Source: Limimaricola cinnabarinus (GTDB lineage: Bacteria; Pseudomonadota; Alphaproteobacteria; Rhodobacterales; Rhodobacteraceae). From it: DNA of 64,000 bases. Location of the stretch: positions 1,362 through 65,361 of the forward strand of contig NZ_KZ304953.1 in assembly GCF_002723615.1 (NCBI RefSeq). Reading direction: 5' to 3'. This document shows, in pieces, positions 14,953-24,225 of the stretch. The notes beneath the pieces were generated by a model. The model searched no databases. It saw nothing but the letters and a program-made list of their open reading frames with translations, and was not told where the DNA came from. Made by a program: the position numbers and the translations under genes. Position 1 is the stretch's first letter. Each line of letters opens with the position of its first letter.

Positions 14953-17240
14953 TGCGCAACTCATCGATCATCAATGTCAGCCGCCGCGGCATCCTGGGCG
15001 GCATGGGCGCGGGCGCTCTCATCCTCGCCGTGGGCCTGCCCCGTCCGGGCCGCGCGCAGGAAGAGCCGGAATTCGGCCGCGATGCCATGCCCAATGGCTG
15101 GCGCGACGATCCCAAGGTCTTCATCGCCATCGCCCCGGACGGCATCGTCACCGTGACCTGCCACCGGCAGGAGATGGGGCAGGGCGTGCGCACCTCGATC
15201 GCCATGGTCGTGGCCGACGAGCTGGGCGCGGAATGGGAGAATGTCCGCGTTACCCAGGCGCCGGGCGACGAGGAGAAATACGGCAACCAGGACACCGACG
15301 GCTCGCGCAGCCTGCGGCATCACTTCATGCCGCTGCGCCGCGCCGGTGCCGCCGCGCGCACCATGCTGGAACAGGCCGCCGCCGAGCAGTGGGGCGTCGA
15401 TGTCTCTGAGGTGAAGGCCGACGGCCACAAGGTGCGCCATGCGGGCTCGGGCAGAACGCTGGGCTATGGCGAGCTGGCCGCCGCCGCGATGGATCTCGAC
15501 GTGCCCGCGCGCGACAGCCTGACCCTCAAGGACCCTTCCGAGTTCCGCTATATCGGCAAGAACTCGATCGGTCTCGTCGACAACATGGACATCACCACCG
15601 GCACCACGACCTACGGCATCGACGTGAAGCGCGAGGGCATGCTTTATGCCGTGGTCGCCCGCCCGCCGGTCTATGGCGGCACGGTCGCCTCGCTCGACGA
15701 CAGCGCAGCGCTCGCCATCGACGGCGTCGAGAAGGTCGTGCGGATCGAGCCTTCGGAATTCCCGACCGAGTTCGCGCCCTTGGGCGGCGTCGCGGTGATC
15801 GCGCGCAACACCTATCTCGCGATGAAGGGGCGCGACGCGCTCGAGATCGAGTGGGACAATGGCCCCAATGCCGATTACGACAGCGAGACCTACCGCGAGA
15901 CGCTGTCTCAGGCGGCGAACTCGGAGGGCGGCAAGGTGCTGCGCGACGAGGGCGATTACGACGAGGCGGCCGCAGGCGCCGCGCAGACCGTCGAGGCGGA
16001 ATACTACATCCCGCATCTCGCTCAGGCGCCGATGGAGCCGCCCGCCGCGGTGGTCGAGATCAAGGATGGCCGCGCCGAGGCCTGGGCCTGCGTGCAGGCG
16101 CCGCAGGTGACGAAGCTGCGGCTGGCCGAGCGGCTCGGGTTGGACGAGAGCGCGGTCCGGGTCAACGTCACGCTGCTGGGCGGCGGCTTCGGGCGCAAGT
16201 CCAAGCCCGACTTCGTGCTCGAGGCGGGCATCCTGAGCCAGGCGATGGACGGCGCGCCGGTCAAGCTCACCTGGACCCGCGAGGACGACATCCACCACAG
16301 CTACTACCACACCGTCTCGGTCGAGAAGATGTCGGCCGGGCTCGACGAGGGGGGCAAAACCGTCGCGTGGCGGCACCGCACCGCGGCGCCGACCATCGGC
16401 TCGATCTTCGCGCCCGACCCGATGCAGAAGCTGCCCTTCGAGCTTGGCATGGGTCTTCTCAACATGCCGCTGGCAATCGAGAACGTGCGCGCCGAGAACC
16501 CGCAGGCCCCCGCCCATGTGCGGATCGGCTGGTACCGCTCGGTGTCGAACATCCCGCACGCCTTCGCGATCCAGTCCTTCGCCGCCGAGCTGGCCGAGGC
16601 CGCGGGGCGCGACCAGAAGGAGTATCTCCTTGAGCTGATCGGCCCGCCACGCGAGATCGACCCGACCAACCAGGGCGACGTGTGGAACTATGGCGAGAAC
16701 CCGGATGTCTACCCGATCGACACGGGCCGCATGGCGGCGGTGGTCGAGGCGGCGGCCGAGGGCATCGAATGGGGCCGCGACATGCCCGAGGGGCAGGGCC
16801 TCGGTATCGCCGGGCATTACAGCTTCGTCTCCTATGTCGCGGTGGCGGCCGAGGTCGAGGTGGTCGATGGCGAGGTCAGGGTGCCGCGCGTCTCGATCGC
16901 CATCGACTGCGGCGCGCATGTGAACCCCGACCGCATCCGCTCCCAGATGGAGGGCGCGGTGATCATGGGCGTCGGTCAGGCGCTGATGACCGAGGTGACC
17001 TTTGCCGAGGGCCGCGCGGTGCAGGACAATTTCGACACCTATCTCATCCCGCGGATGGAAGAGGCGCCCAAGCGGATCGACGTGCATTTCGTGGGCAATG
17101 ACGCGGCTTACGACCGCCCGCTCGGCGGTGTCGGCGAGCCGGGCCTGCCGCCCGTGGTCCCCGCGATCACCAATGCCGTCTTTGCCGCCACCAAGAAACG
17201 CATTCGCCGGCTGCCCATCGCAGACCAGCTGCGCAGCTGA
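14952..17240 (+). CDS. iorB: Isoquinoline 1-oxidoreductase-type molybdenum subunit, Tat-exported
   Basis: 762 residues. The N-terminus carries a Tat signal (SRRGILGG, then a hydrophobic stretch to GRAQ), so the enzyme would work in the periplasm. Molybdopterin-binding motifs include [12 protein letters not shown] and RQEMGQGV. The catalytic Glu lies in GVGEPGLPP near the C-terminus. The subunit carries both Mo-binding domains on one chain, as in IorB and related aldehyde dehydrogenases. Translationally coupled to iorA. XdhC and cytochrome c are encoded divergently. Confidence 0.88.
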   Translation: MRNSSIINVSRRGILGGMGAGALILAVGLPRPGRAQEEPEFGRDAMPNGWRDDPKVFIAIAPDGIVTVTCHRQEMGQGVRTSIAMVVADELGAEWENVRVTQAPGDEEKYGNQDTDGSRSLRHHFMPLRRAGAAARTMLEQAAAEQWGVDVSEVKADGHKVRHAGSGRTLGYGELAAAAMDLDVPARDSLTLKDPSEFRYIGKNSIGLVDNMDITTGTTTYGIDVKREGMLYAVVARPPVYGGTVASLDDSAALAIDGVEKVVRIEPSEFPTEFAPLGGVAVIARNTYLAMKGRDALEIEWDNGPNADYDSETYRETLSQAANSEGGKVLRDEGDYDEAAAGAAQTVEAEYYIPHLAQAPMEPPAAVVEIKDGRAEAWACVQAPQVTKLRLAERLGLDESAVRVNVTLLGGGFGRKSKPDFVLEAGILSQAMDGAPVKLTWTREDDIHHSYYHTVSVEKMSAGLDEGGKTVAWRHRTAAPTIGSIFAPDPMQKLPFELGMGLLNMPLAIENVRAENPQAPAHVRIGWYRSVSNIPHAFAIQSFAAELAEAAGRDQKEYLLELIGPPREIDPTNQGDVWNYGENPDVYPIDTGRMAAVVEAAAEGIEWGRDMPEGQGLGIAGHYSFVSYVAVAAEVEVVDGEVRVPRVSIAIDCGAHVNPDRIRSQMEGAVIMGVGQALMTEVTFAEGRAVQDNFDTYLIPRMEEAPKRIDVHFVGNDAAYDRPLGGVGEPGLPPVVPAITNAVFAATKKRIRRLPIADQLRS

Positions 17241-17253
17241 AGGGAGATCCATC

Positions 17254-17703
17254 GTGACGAAGCTCAAGACCACAGTGGCGGGGGGCGTGCTCGCCACCTT
17301 CCTGGCGGGCCCCGCGCTGGCGCATGACTGCACGGGCCGGATCGACGATTTCGAGCGCCTGCTCGATCTTGCCGCCAAGCAGGCGATCTCCGCCTCCTCG
17401 AGCGGTCAGGCCGTCGCCGGGGCGCGCGAGGCGCAGGCGATGGAGGACAGCGGCGCCGCCGCAGACGACGAAGAGACCGGCACCGCGCCCGAGCCCGACG
17501 AGGGCGAGCCGGTGATCCCGGTGCAGGACGAGGCCGAGGAGGCCGCCGCCGTCGAGGAGGCCGACGAATCCGGCGATGCGGGCGAGCGGGTGATCGAGGC
17601 GCGCACCGAGCTTCAGCAGGCGCGCGAGATGGCCGAAGAGGGCAATGAGGCAGCCTGCATGGATGCGCTCGACGAGGTCATCATCAAGGTGATCGCGAAC
17701 TGA
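17254..17703 (+). CDS. Acidic exported protein linked to iorAB
   Basis: 149 residues from GTG 17254, preceded by AGGGAG. Signal peptide about 1-23 (PALAHDC). The middle is extremely acidic and Glu/Ala-rich with low complexity; the C-terminus forms a helical stretch ([16 protein letters not shown]) ending with a cysteine. Only 13 bases after iorB and followed by a strong terminator, so it is the last gene of that operon. I do not recognise a family; a chaperone or assembly role for the periplasmic enzyme is a guess. Confidence 0.65.
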   Translation: MTKLKTTVAGGVLATFLAGPALAHDCTGRIDDFERLLDLAAKQAISASSSGQAVAGAREAQAMEDSGAAADDEETGTAPEPDEGEPVIPVQDEAEEAAAVEEADESGDAGERVIEARTELQQAREMAEEGNEAACMDALDEVIIKVIAN

Positions 17704-17729
17704 GGCGCGGCCGCTCTTCAAGACATGGC

Positions 17730-17759
17730 AAAAGGCGGGGGCCGCGACCCCCGCCTTTT
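17730..17759. terminator. Bidirectional terminator
   Basis: AAAAGGCGGGGG paired with CCCCCGCCTTTT around a CCGCGA loop, with A and T runs on either side. It serves both the iorAB operon (+) and the hppD-Rieske pair (-). Confidence 0.85.
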
Positions 17760-17764
17760 TCGCA

Positions 17765-18139
17765 TCACCCCTCCGGGGCTGCGCGCGCGATCCTGATCTG
17801 CCCCTCGACCGTCTCCAGCGGCACGCGCATCAGCGCGCAGCCGAGCCCTTCGCCCGCCACGCCCTCACCCGTCGCGGCATCGAACATCGCGCCATGGGCC
17901 GAGCACATCAGCTTTTCGCCATCCTTCGACAAAAGCTGCCCGCCGCGATGATCGAGCGGCAGGAACTGGTGCGGGCACATGTTCACATAGCCGCTGACGC
18001 CCTGCGCCGTGCGCACCACCAGCAGGGGAAAATCCCCCGCCTCGCTGGTGACGGTGAGGCTGAGGGCCGGCGCCGCGGGCGCGTCCTGCAAGACGACCGT
18101 TCCCGGGGCGGGGGCAGCCCTGAGGTCGGACCATTTCAT
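17765..18139 (-). CDS. Rieske [2Fe-2S] ferredoxin-like protein
   Basis: 124 residues with the two Rieske halves CPHQ and CSAHGAMF, giving the Cys-His/Cys-His ligands. No signal peptide or membrane anchor, so cytosolic. The ATG overlaps the stop of the 4-hydroxyphenylpyruvate dioxygenase gene as ATGA, so the two are made together. Such proteins are electron carriers for ring oxygenases, but HPPD itself needs no external electrons. Its role in this pathway is unclear. Confidence 0.85.
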   Translation of the reverse strand: MKWSDLRAAPAPGTVVLQDAPAAPALSLTVTSEAGDFPLLVVRTAQGVSGYVNMCPHQFLPLDHRGGQLLSKDGEKLMCSAHGAMFDAATGEGVAGEGLGCALMRVPLETVEGQIRIARAAPEG

Positions 18140-19248
18140 TCCGCGGCGTCGGGCGTCAGCACGCCGCGCCGGATCTGGTCCTCCTCGATGGATTCGAACA
18201 GCGCCCGGAAATTGCCCTCGCCGAAGCCGTCATCGCCCTTGCGCTGGATGAACTCGAAGAAGATCGGGCCGATCACGGTCTTGGAGAAGATCTGCAGCAG
18301 CACCCGCGTCTCGCCGCCGCCGACCACGCCTTCGCCATCGATCAGGATGCCACGCTTCTGCATCCGGTCGATCGGTTCCTCGTGGCCCTTCACCCGCGCA
18401 TGGCTCATCTCGTAATAGGTGGCGGGCGGTCCGGGCATGAACTCCATCCCGGCCTCGGCGATCCTGTCGGTGCCGCCATAGATGTCGTCGCAGGCGATGG
18501 CGATGTGCTGGATGCCCTCGCCCTTGTATTCGCGCAGATATTCCTCGATCTGGCTGTTGTCGTCGGCGCTCTCGTTGATCGGGATGCGGATCTTGCCGTC
18601 GGGCGAGGTCAGCGCCCGGCTGGTCAGCCCGGTCTGCTTGCCCTTGATGTCGAAGAAGCGGATCTCGCGAAAGTTGAAGGTGTCGGCGTAAAAGCGGTAC
18701 CAGGTGTCCATGTTGCCGCGCACGACGTTGTGGGTCAGGTGATCGAGGTAATAGAAGCCGAAGCCCTCGGGGCAGGGATCGGCCTCGCCGAGCCAGTCGT
18801 AATCGGCCTCGAAGGCGCTGCCCTTCTCGCCATAGGTGTCGATGAAATAGAGCAGCGAGCCGCCGATGCCATAGACCGCCGGGGCGTCGATCGCCTTGCC
18901 GTCGCCCTTGTATTCCTCGGCCCCCAGCTCGACCGCGCGCTTGAGCGCATGCTGCGCATCGACGACGCGCCAGCCCATCGCCGGGGCGCAGGGGCCGTGA
19001 TCCTCGACGAATTGCGCGGCATGGCCGCCCGGATCGGCGTTCAGCAGGTAGTTGATGTCGCCCTGCCGGTAGAGGGTGATGTCCTTCGACTTGTGCTTCG
19101 CCACGGGGACGAAGCCCATCTGCCGAAACAGCTTGTCGAGCACGGCGGGATCGCGATGGGCGAATTCGACGAAGGCGAAGCCGTCCGTGCCGGCGGGGTT
19201 CGTCTCGCTGATCGTGGCCTTGGGGGCGTTGTGCGGAAAGGGACCCAT
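18136..19248 (-). CDS. hppD: 4-hydroxyphenylpyruvate dioxygenase
   Basis: 370 residues, the usual bacterial length. It has the vicinal-oxygen-chelate fold with the iron ligands His (DHLTHNV), His (QHIAIACDD) and Glu (IGPIFFEFIQRKG). It converts 4-hydroxyphenylpyruvate to homogentisate in tyrosine breakdown. The next enzymes (homogentisate dioxygenase and so on) are not in the window. A divergent Lrp/AsnC regulator lies 185 bp upstream and probably controls it. Confidence 0.93.
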   Translation of the reverse strand: MGPFPHNAPKATISETNPAGTDGFAFVEFAHRDPAVLDKLFRQMGFVPVAKHKSKDITLYRQGDINYLLNADPGGHAAQFVEDHGPCAPAMGWRVVDAQHALKRAVELGAEEYKGDGKAIDAPAVYGIGGSLLYFIDTYGEKGSAFEADYDWLGEADPCPEGFGFYYLDHLTHNVVRGNMDTWYRFYADTFNFREIRFFDIKGKQTGLTSRALTSPDGKIRIPINESADDNSQIEEYLREYKGEGIQHIAIACDDIYGGTDRIAEAGMEFMPGPPATYYEMSHARVKGHEEPIDRMQKRGILIDGEGVVGGGETRVLLQIFSKTVIGPIFFEFIQRKGDDGFGEGNFRALFESIEEDQIRRGVLTPDAAE

Positions 19249-19342
19249 CGGGCGACCTCCTCTTTAGGCTGCGGTTGCCGCCATTGTGCCGCAGGCGACG
19301 CGCATGGGGTGTGCATCTTGCGAGCCCGGGCGGTGCCCCCAT

Positions 19343-19355
19343 GCATGTTTCATGC
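19343..19355. promoter_or_regulatory. Operator candidate between hppD and the Lrp gene
   Basis: GCATG and CATGC separated by TTT form a perfect short palindrome in the divergent promoter region. Lrp/AsnC proteins bind such sites; whether this one is used is unknown. Confidence 0.3.
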
Positions 19356-19433
19356 GCCGGCGCATTCTTTTGCGTTTCATTTGCGCGGATGCCCCGGATA
19401 TCATGCGGCAAGCAGGCAGGAAGGGTGCGGGAA

Positions 19434-19910
19434 ATGACGCTGGACGAGTTCGACATCGCCATCCTTCGGGCGCTGCAGTCCGATGGGGCGCTGACCAATG
19501 CGGCGCTGTCGCAGCGGGTGCACCTGTCGGCCTCGCAATGCTCGCGCCGTCGGGCGGCGCTGGAGACCGCCGGGCTGATCGCGGGCTATGCCGCGCGGCT
19601 CGATGGCGAGAAGCTGGGCTTCGGCCTGCGCGCCATCGTCCGGGTCAATCTGCGCCGCCATGGCGGCGACAACGACCGCAGCTTCGCGCGCTTCGTCGAG
19701 CGGCGCTTCGAGGTGCGCTCGGCCTTTTCGGTCTCGGGCGACGCGGATTACATCCTCGACCTGCGCACCCCCGATCTCGAAGCCTTCGCCCGCTTCATCC
19801 ACGAACATCTCCTGCCGCATGACCAGGTGGCGCAGGTGCGCTCGGAGATCGTTCTGCGCACGGTCAAGGACGAGCCGGGGGTCGACCTGTCGCGGCATCC
19901 TTGCGCCTGA
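19434..19910 (+). CDS. Lrp/AsnC-family transcriptional regulator
   Basis: 158 residues. N-terminal helix-turn-helix (LSQRVHLSASQCSRRRAALE) and a C-terminal RAM-type ligand domain with VSGDADYILDLRTPD. These regulators bind amino acids and wrap DNA as octamers. Placed divergently to hppD, it probably senses an aromatic amino acid and controls tyrosine breakdown. ATG 19434 follows GTGCGGGAA. Confidence 0.85.
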   Translation: MTLDEFDIAILRALQSDGALTNAALSQRVHLSASQCSRRRAALETAGLIAGYAARLDGEKLGFGLRAIVRVNLRRHGGDNDRSFARFVERRFEVRSAFSVSGDADYILDLRTPDLEAFARFIHEHLLPHDQVAQVRSEIVLRTVKDEPGVDLSRHPCA

Positions 19911-20008
19911 CCGGCCCGCCGCCTCGGGGCGATTGACCCTCGCGCGATCTTGTACACTATCGCCGCGACCACAGCCGCCGGGGCCCCCGGCCGAAAGGAT
20001 GAAAGCCG

Positions 20009-21259
20009 ATGTTCGACGCGCAGCCGCACTTGATCGAGGAAATCCGCAACCGTTTCGCCCATGTCTCCGACTGCCCGTTCCAGGGCGAGCGGATCTTCTT
20101 CGAGAATGCGGGCGGGGCGCTGACGCTGAAATCGGTGGTCGAGACCTCGGCCCGCTTTGCCGCCATCCCCGACAATCCGGGCCGCGACAACCCGGCGGGC
20201 CGGGCGGCGGTCGAGCTGATCGCGCGGGCCAAGGATGACATGGCGGTGTTCTTCAACGCGCCGGGGGGGCAGTTCATCGCGGGCGAAAGCGGCACGGAGC
20301 TGCTCTTTCGCCTGATCGGCGCGGCCTGCCTCGGCACGCCCGAGGGCCGGGTGCTCGGCTCGACGCTGGAGCATCCCGCGACCCGCTCCGCCGCCGACCG
20401 CTATGCCCCGATCGGCGGCAAGCGCCACGTGCTGGTCGCGCATGACGACGCCACCGGCTCGGTCGATGCGGGCGCCTATGCGCCCGAGATCACGCCCGAC
20501 ACCCGTGTCGCCACGATCCTGCACACCTCGCCCGTCACCGGCATGGGCGTCGATGTCGCGGCGATCGCGGCGAAGATCCGGCAGACCGCGCCCGACTGCT
20601 ACATCATCGTCGACGGCATCCAGCACGCCGCGCATGGCGGGCTCGATCTCGAAGCGCTGGACGTCGATGGCTACGTGATCTCGCCCTACAAGGTGTTCTC
20701 GCGCCATGGCTACGGCATCGCATGGCTGTCGGACCGGCTGGCCGCGCTGCCGCATGACGGGCTGATGGGCGCGCCCGGCGCGCCGTGGGAGCTCGGCACC
20801 CGCGACGCGGGCGCCTATGCGGCGTTCTCCGACGTCGTCGCCTATTTCGACTGGCTCGGCGGACAGGTCGGCGATCACGGGGACCGCCGCGCGCGCATCG
20901 TGGCGGCGGGCGAGGCGATCCAGGCGCAGGAGGCCGCGCTCACCCGGGCGATGCTGCACGGCGCGGGCAACCTGCCGGGGCTGGCGAGCTTCGAGGGCAT
21001 CACCATTCTCGGCGGCATCGACAACCCCCGCCGCGAGGGGCTCGTCTCCTTTGCGCTGGCCGGCCACGAGGCGGGCGGGATCGTCGCCGCGCTGAACGCC
21101 GCCGGGATCCGCACCCATATCCGCAAGGCGGACCACTACTCGGGCAACATCCTGAACCCGCTCGGGATGGAAAGCTGCGTGCGCGTCTCCATGTGCCATT
21201 ACAACACCGAGGCCGAGGTGATCCGCTTTCTCGCCGCGATGCGCGACATCGCCAGCTGA
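20009..21259 (+). CDS. Class V aminotransferase (cysteine desulfurase-like)
   Basis: 416-residue PLP enzyme of fold type I. FENAGGALTL near the N-terminus and VDGIQHAAHG with the cofactor aspartate are visible, as is the Schiff-base lysine in ISPYKVFSRHG. The C-terminal small domain is complete. It is not IscS or SufS, as it lacks the expected Cys loop. Members act as selenocysteine lyases, aminotransferases or epimerases; the substrate cannot be named. AAAGG precedes the ATG. Confidence 0.75.
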   Translation: MFDAQPHLIEEIRNRFAHVSDCPFQGERIFFENAGGALTLKSVVETSARFAAIPDNPGRDNPAGRAAVELIARAKDDMAVFFNAPGGQFIAGESGTELLFRLIGAACLGTPEGRVLGSTLEHPATRSAADRYAPIGGKRHVLVAHDDATGSVDAGAYAPEITPDTRVATILHTSPVTGMGVDVAAIAAKIRQTAPDCYIIVDGIQHAAHGGLDLEALDVDGYVISPYKVFSRHGYGIAWLSDRLAALPHDGLMGAPGAPWELGTRDAGAYAAFSDVVAYFDWLGGQVGDHGDRRARIVAAGEAIQAQEAALTRAMLHGAGNLPGLASFEGITILGGIDNPRREGLVSFALAGHEAGGIVAALNAAGIRTHIRKADHYSGNILNPLGMESCVRVSMCHYNTEAEVIRFLAAMRDIAS

Positions 21260-21396
21260 ACCGGCCCGGCCTTGCGAGGCGCATGGCGTCGCGCGTCGTC
21301 GCCGCGCAGGTCTGCACGCCATGGGCGATGTCTTCCGGTTCTCAATGCTTTCCTTTGCAGGATCGCCGCCTATCTGGTCGCGCGGGAGGATCGCAG

Positions 21397-21771
21397 ATGG
21401 ATGTTCTGGGACAAGACGCGGCAGACAGCCTGCCGATGCGCGATGCCGCCGAGGTGGCGGCCCGGCTGCGGCGCTGGGTGCCGCTGGGCAGCGAGATCGC
21501 GCAGGCCTGGAGCGCCGCCGATCGCGTGGTCGAGGACCAAGGCCGCTACCCGGCCTGCCAGTTCGACGAGGCGGGGCTGCCGCTTGTGCAGATGCGCGCC
21601 CTCATCGCCGCGTTGCGGCCCGTGATGCCGCCTTCGGGGATGGTCGGCTGGCTCGGCACGCCATGTGCGGCACTGGAGGGCCTCCGCCCGGCCGATTGCC
21701 TGCAATCCTTGCCCGGGGCGGTGATCGAGGCGGCGCGGCAGCACGCGGCACAGGCGCGCGCCGCCGCCTGA
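21397..21771 (+). CDS. Orphan DUF2384-like (Xre/MbcA/ParS toxin-binding) protein
   Basis: 124 residues after a GGGAGGATCGCAG site. The YPACQFDEAGLPL segment and the later WLGTPCAALEG ... ADCLQ segment resemble the DUF2384 domain of MbcA/ParS antitoxins, where WLxTPNPAL-GG is typical. In such systems a RES-domain toxin gene follows directly; here the next gene is a convergent RNA methyltransferase. I therefore call it an orphan relative. Similarity is read by eye. Confidence 0.6.
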   Translation: MDVLGQDAADSLPMRDAAEVAARLRRWVPLGSEIAQAWSAADRVVEDQGRYPACQFDEAGLPLVQMRALIAALRPVMPPSGMVGWLGTPCAALEGLRPADCLQSLPGAVIEAARQHAAQARAAA

Positions 21772-21785
21772 CCCCGCCTTGCCGC

Positions 21786-22925
21786 TCAGTCGAGCGGCGG
21801 CGCGGTGAAGAGCGTGACCTTGAGCCCGCCATGCGGGACCGGCGGCCCCCAGGGCTTCAGCGGCAGGCCGGTGGCGCGCGCCAGCCCCGGCTCGCTCGTC
21901 ACGAGGCCGACCCGCCAGCCCTCGAAATTGCGCCGCAGGGTTTCGCCCAGCGCGGCGTGCAGCCCGTAGAGCAGCTTCTTGTTGCCGATCCGCCCACCGT
22001 AGGGCGGGTTGATCATGACCAGACCCTTGGGCCCCTCGGGCGGGGCGGCGTCGCTGACGGCGGCATGGCGGAAGGCCGTGAGGCCTTCGAGCCCCGCCCG
22101 CGCGGCATTGGCCGTGGCCCCCGCGACGGCGCCCGCATCCCGGTCCGACCCGGCAAAGCGCAGCCCCTCGGGCAGCGCCACCGCCCCGGCATCGCGCATC
22201 TTCCGCCAGCGCGCGGGATCGAAGCTCGCCAGCCGTTCGAAGGCGAAATCGCGCCGCGCGCCGGGGCGGGCCTGCGCCGCGATCGCGGCCGCCTCGATCA
22301 CGAAGGTGCCCGAGCCGCACATCGGGTCATAGACCGGCTCGCGGCCCGCATAGCCGCAGGCGCGCAGGAACAGGGCCGCCAGCGTCTCGCGCATCGGCGC
22401 CTTGCCGACGAACTGCTTGGTGCCGCGCCGGTGCAGGGGGTCGCCCGAGCTGTCGAGACTGAAGCTCACCTCGTTGTCCTCGATCCGCACCTTGATGGCG
22501 ATCGCCGTCGCATCGGCCTCGTCGGTCTCGTCGCCGCCTTGGGCGATCACCGCGCCAAAGGCTTCGAGCGCCGTCTCGATGCGCTGCTTCGCGGCGCCCG
22601 CATGGTAGATCTTGGAGCGGCGGCAGAGCACGTCGACGCGCACCGTCTCGCCGGGGCGCAGCACATCGCCCCATGGAAACTTGCGCGCGCGCTTGTCGAG
22701 CTGCGCGAGGTGAAAGGCCATGAAGCCGCCCAGCCGCACCAGCACGCGCCCCGCGCCGCGCAGTTCGAGATTGGCGCGCCAGACCTCCTCCCAGCCGCCG
22801 CGGGTGGTGACACCGCCGGGCACGGGGGCGGGGGCGGCAAAGCCCTTTTCGCGCGCCTCCTCGGCCAGAAGCGGCTCCAGCCCCGGCGGGGCCTGCAGAA
22901 AGATCTCGTATGTATCGTCGCTCAT
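21786..22925 (-). CDS. THUMP-domain class I RNA methyltransferase (RlmL/YpsC type)
   Basis: 379 residues. The N-terminal ferredoxin-like and THUMP region (about 1-165) binds RNA. The methyltransferase follows, with YDPMCGSGTFVIEAA and the catalytic NPPYGGRIG. Members make N2-methylguanosine in 23S rRNA (RlmL, position 2445) and act in the cytosol. The separate RlmK half found in E. coli is absent, as in most alphaproteobacteria. Confidence 0.85.
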   Translation of the reverse strand: MSDDTYEIFLQAPPGLEPLLAEEAREKGFAAPAPVPGGVTTRGGWEEVWRANLELRGAGRVLVRLGGFMAFHLAQLDKRARKFPWGDVLRPGETVRVDVLCRRSKIYHAGAAKQRIETALEAFGAVIAQGGDETDEADATAIAIKVRIEDNEVSFSLDSSGDPLHRRGTKQFVGKAPMRETLAALFLRACGYAGREPVYDPMCGSGTFVIEAAAIAAQARPGARRDFAFERLASFDPARWRKMRDAGAVALPEGLRFAGSDRDAGAVAGATANAARAGLEGLTAFRHAAVSDAAPPEGPKGLVMINPPYGGRIGNKKLLYGLHAALGETLRRNFEGWRVGLVTSEPGLARATGLPLKPWGPPVPHGGLKVTLFTAPPLD

Positions 22926-23277
22926 GCGCGACCCATAGCGGCAACGCGCGCCTGCCGCGACGGGATTCTCGCCCCCGGCGCGGGGCAGGGCGCGATTCCC
23001 GCCGCACCCCTTGCCGGATCTTCGAAAGGACCTCTCGGATGAGCGGGGCGGATACGGCCCCCCCGATCATCACGGCCACGGCGCTTGTGTGGTTCATGTT
23101 TCTGCCGGGGCTGGCCGGGCGAGGCGCTCAAGGGAGATGGGCTTCGGGAAGGTCACCAATATGGACGCTTGAGAAGCCGGCGGCCCGGTGGAGGAGTGAG
23201 CCTCCCGATCGCAGGGCAGGGGCCGCGTCGATGGCGCGGTCTCTTTGCCGCCGGGTGCTTGCCGTGTTGCGAGCGCG
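22926..23277. other. Gene-poor stretch with one doubtful small ORF
   Basis: About 350 bp with no recognisable gene. It holds an open frame from ATG 23039, described separately. No strong terminator hairpin or promoter is evident. Confidence 0.4.
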
Positions 23278-23320
23278 TCAGATGTTCATCGCGCCGACCG
23301 AGCCGCCATCGATCCGGTAG
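23039..23320 (+). CDS. Doubtful small protein with one hydrophobic segment
   Basis: 93 codons after GAAAGGACCTCTCGG. The first 30 residues contain one hydrophobic run (ATALVWFMFLPGLAG); the rest is Arg-rich and looks like non-coding GC-rich sequence. It would overlap the end of the opposite SDR gene. It could be a short membrane peptide whose true end is earlier, or not a gene at all. Confidence 0.2.
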   Translation: MSGADTAPPIITATALVWFMFLPGLAGRGAQGRWASGRSPIWTLEKPAARWRSEPPDRRAGAASMARSLCRRVLAVLRARQMFIAPTEPPSIR

Positions 23321-24072
23321 GCCGAGCCCACGGTGAAGCTCGCCCGATCCGAGCACAGCAGCGCGATCACCGGGGCGACCTCCTCCACGTGGCCGCGCCG
23401 GCCCAGCGTCAGGAAGGGGCGCTCCTCCTTGAGAAAGCTCTCGATCGCCTCCTCCTTCGACACGCCCAACTCGTCGGCGCGCTTGTCCATCATCCCGTCG
23501 GTCATCGGCGTTTCGATAAAGGCGGGCGAGACGGTGTTGAACAGCACGCCCTTGGGCGCATAGGGCATGGAGACGCATTTGGTGAAGTTCAAAAGCGCCG
23601 CCTTGGCGGCGTTGTAGACCGCCTCGTCGGCATAGGGCTGCACCGCGTTCTCGGAGGTCACGAAGACGACCCGGCCCCAGCCCTTCCCGACCATGCCCGG
23701 CACCAGCGCCCGGCTCAGCCGCACGGCGGACATGAAGTCGATCTCCCAGGCCTCCATCCAGTCCTCGTCGGTCATCTCCAGCGGATCGCCCTTGGCGCCG
23801 GTGACGCCCGCGGCATGGACGAGGATGTCGCAGCCGCCCTCCTCCTCGAGCCGCGCCTTGAGCCTGGCGATCTGGTCGGTGTCGGTCAGATCGGCGGCCA
23901 TGATGCCCGCGGTGCCGCCCATGGCCTCGTCGGCCTTCTTCAGCGCCTCTTCGTCCAGGTCGGTCAGAAAGGGATGCGCCCCCTCCTGCTTGAGCAGCCT
24001 GGCCACCTCGATGCCTATGCCGCCCGAGCTGCCGGTGATGAGGGCGCGCTTGCCCTTGATGCCGAGATCCAT
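23278..24072 (-). CDS. SDR-family oxidoreductase
   Basis: 264-residue classical SDR. It has TGSSGGIG near residue 14, HAAGV in place of NNAG, catalytic serine in VTSENAV and Tyr/Lys in YNAAKAALL. The C-terminal YRIDGGSVGAMNI is typical. GGAGCGACAC precedes ATG 24072. Divergent from the trehalose genes with about 150 bp between. Substrate unknown; 3-oxoacyl or sugar alcohol are possible. Confidence 0.8.
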   Translation of the reverse strand: MDLGIKGKRALITGSSGGIGIEVARLLKQEGAHPFLTDLDEEALKKADEAMGGTAGIMAADLTDTDQIARLKARLEEEGGCDILVHAAGVTGAKGDPLEMTDEDWMEAWEIDFMSAVRLSRALVPGMVGKGWGRVVFVTSENAVQPYADEAVYNAAKAALLNFTKCVSMPYAPKGVLFNTVSPAFIETPMTDGMMDKRADELGVSKEEAIESFLKEERPFLTLGRRGHVEEVAPVIALLCSDRASFTVGSAYRIDGGSVGAMNI

Positions 24073-24225
24073 GTGTCGCTCCGTTTCGCTCCGGGGGGGG
24101 GGCCGGTGGTGGCCCGTTGCGGGCACAAGAGGCAAAAACCCCACTTGTTCCCCGGCGATGCGTCGCGCTTGATGGAACCCGCAGGCCCGCCGGCCTGTTC
24201 GCGTGACAGGGCAATGAGGACCAAC

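Noticed and set aside
14961-17378. Long open frame on the minus strand opposite iorB
   Set aside because: It is a GC-rich shadow: the plus strand has full Mo-enzyme motifs and the reverse reading has no recognisable domain.
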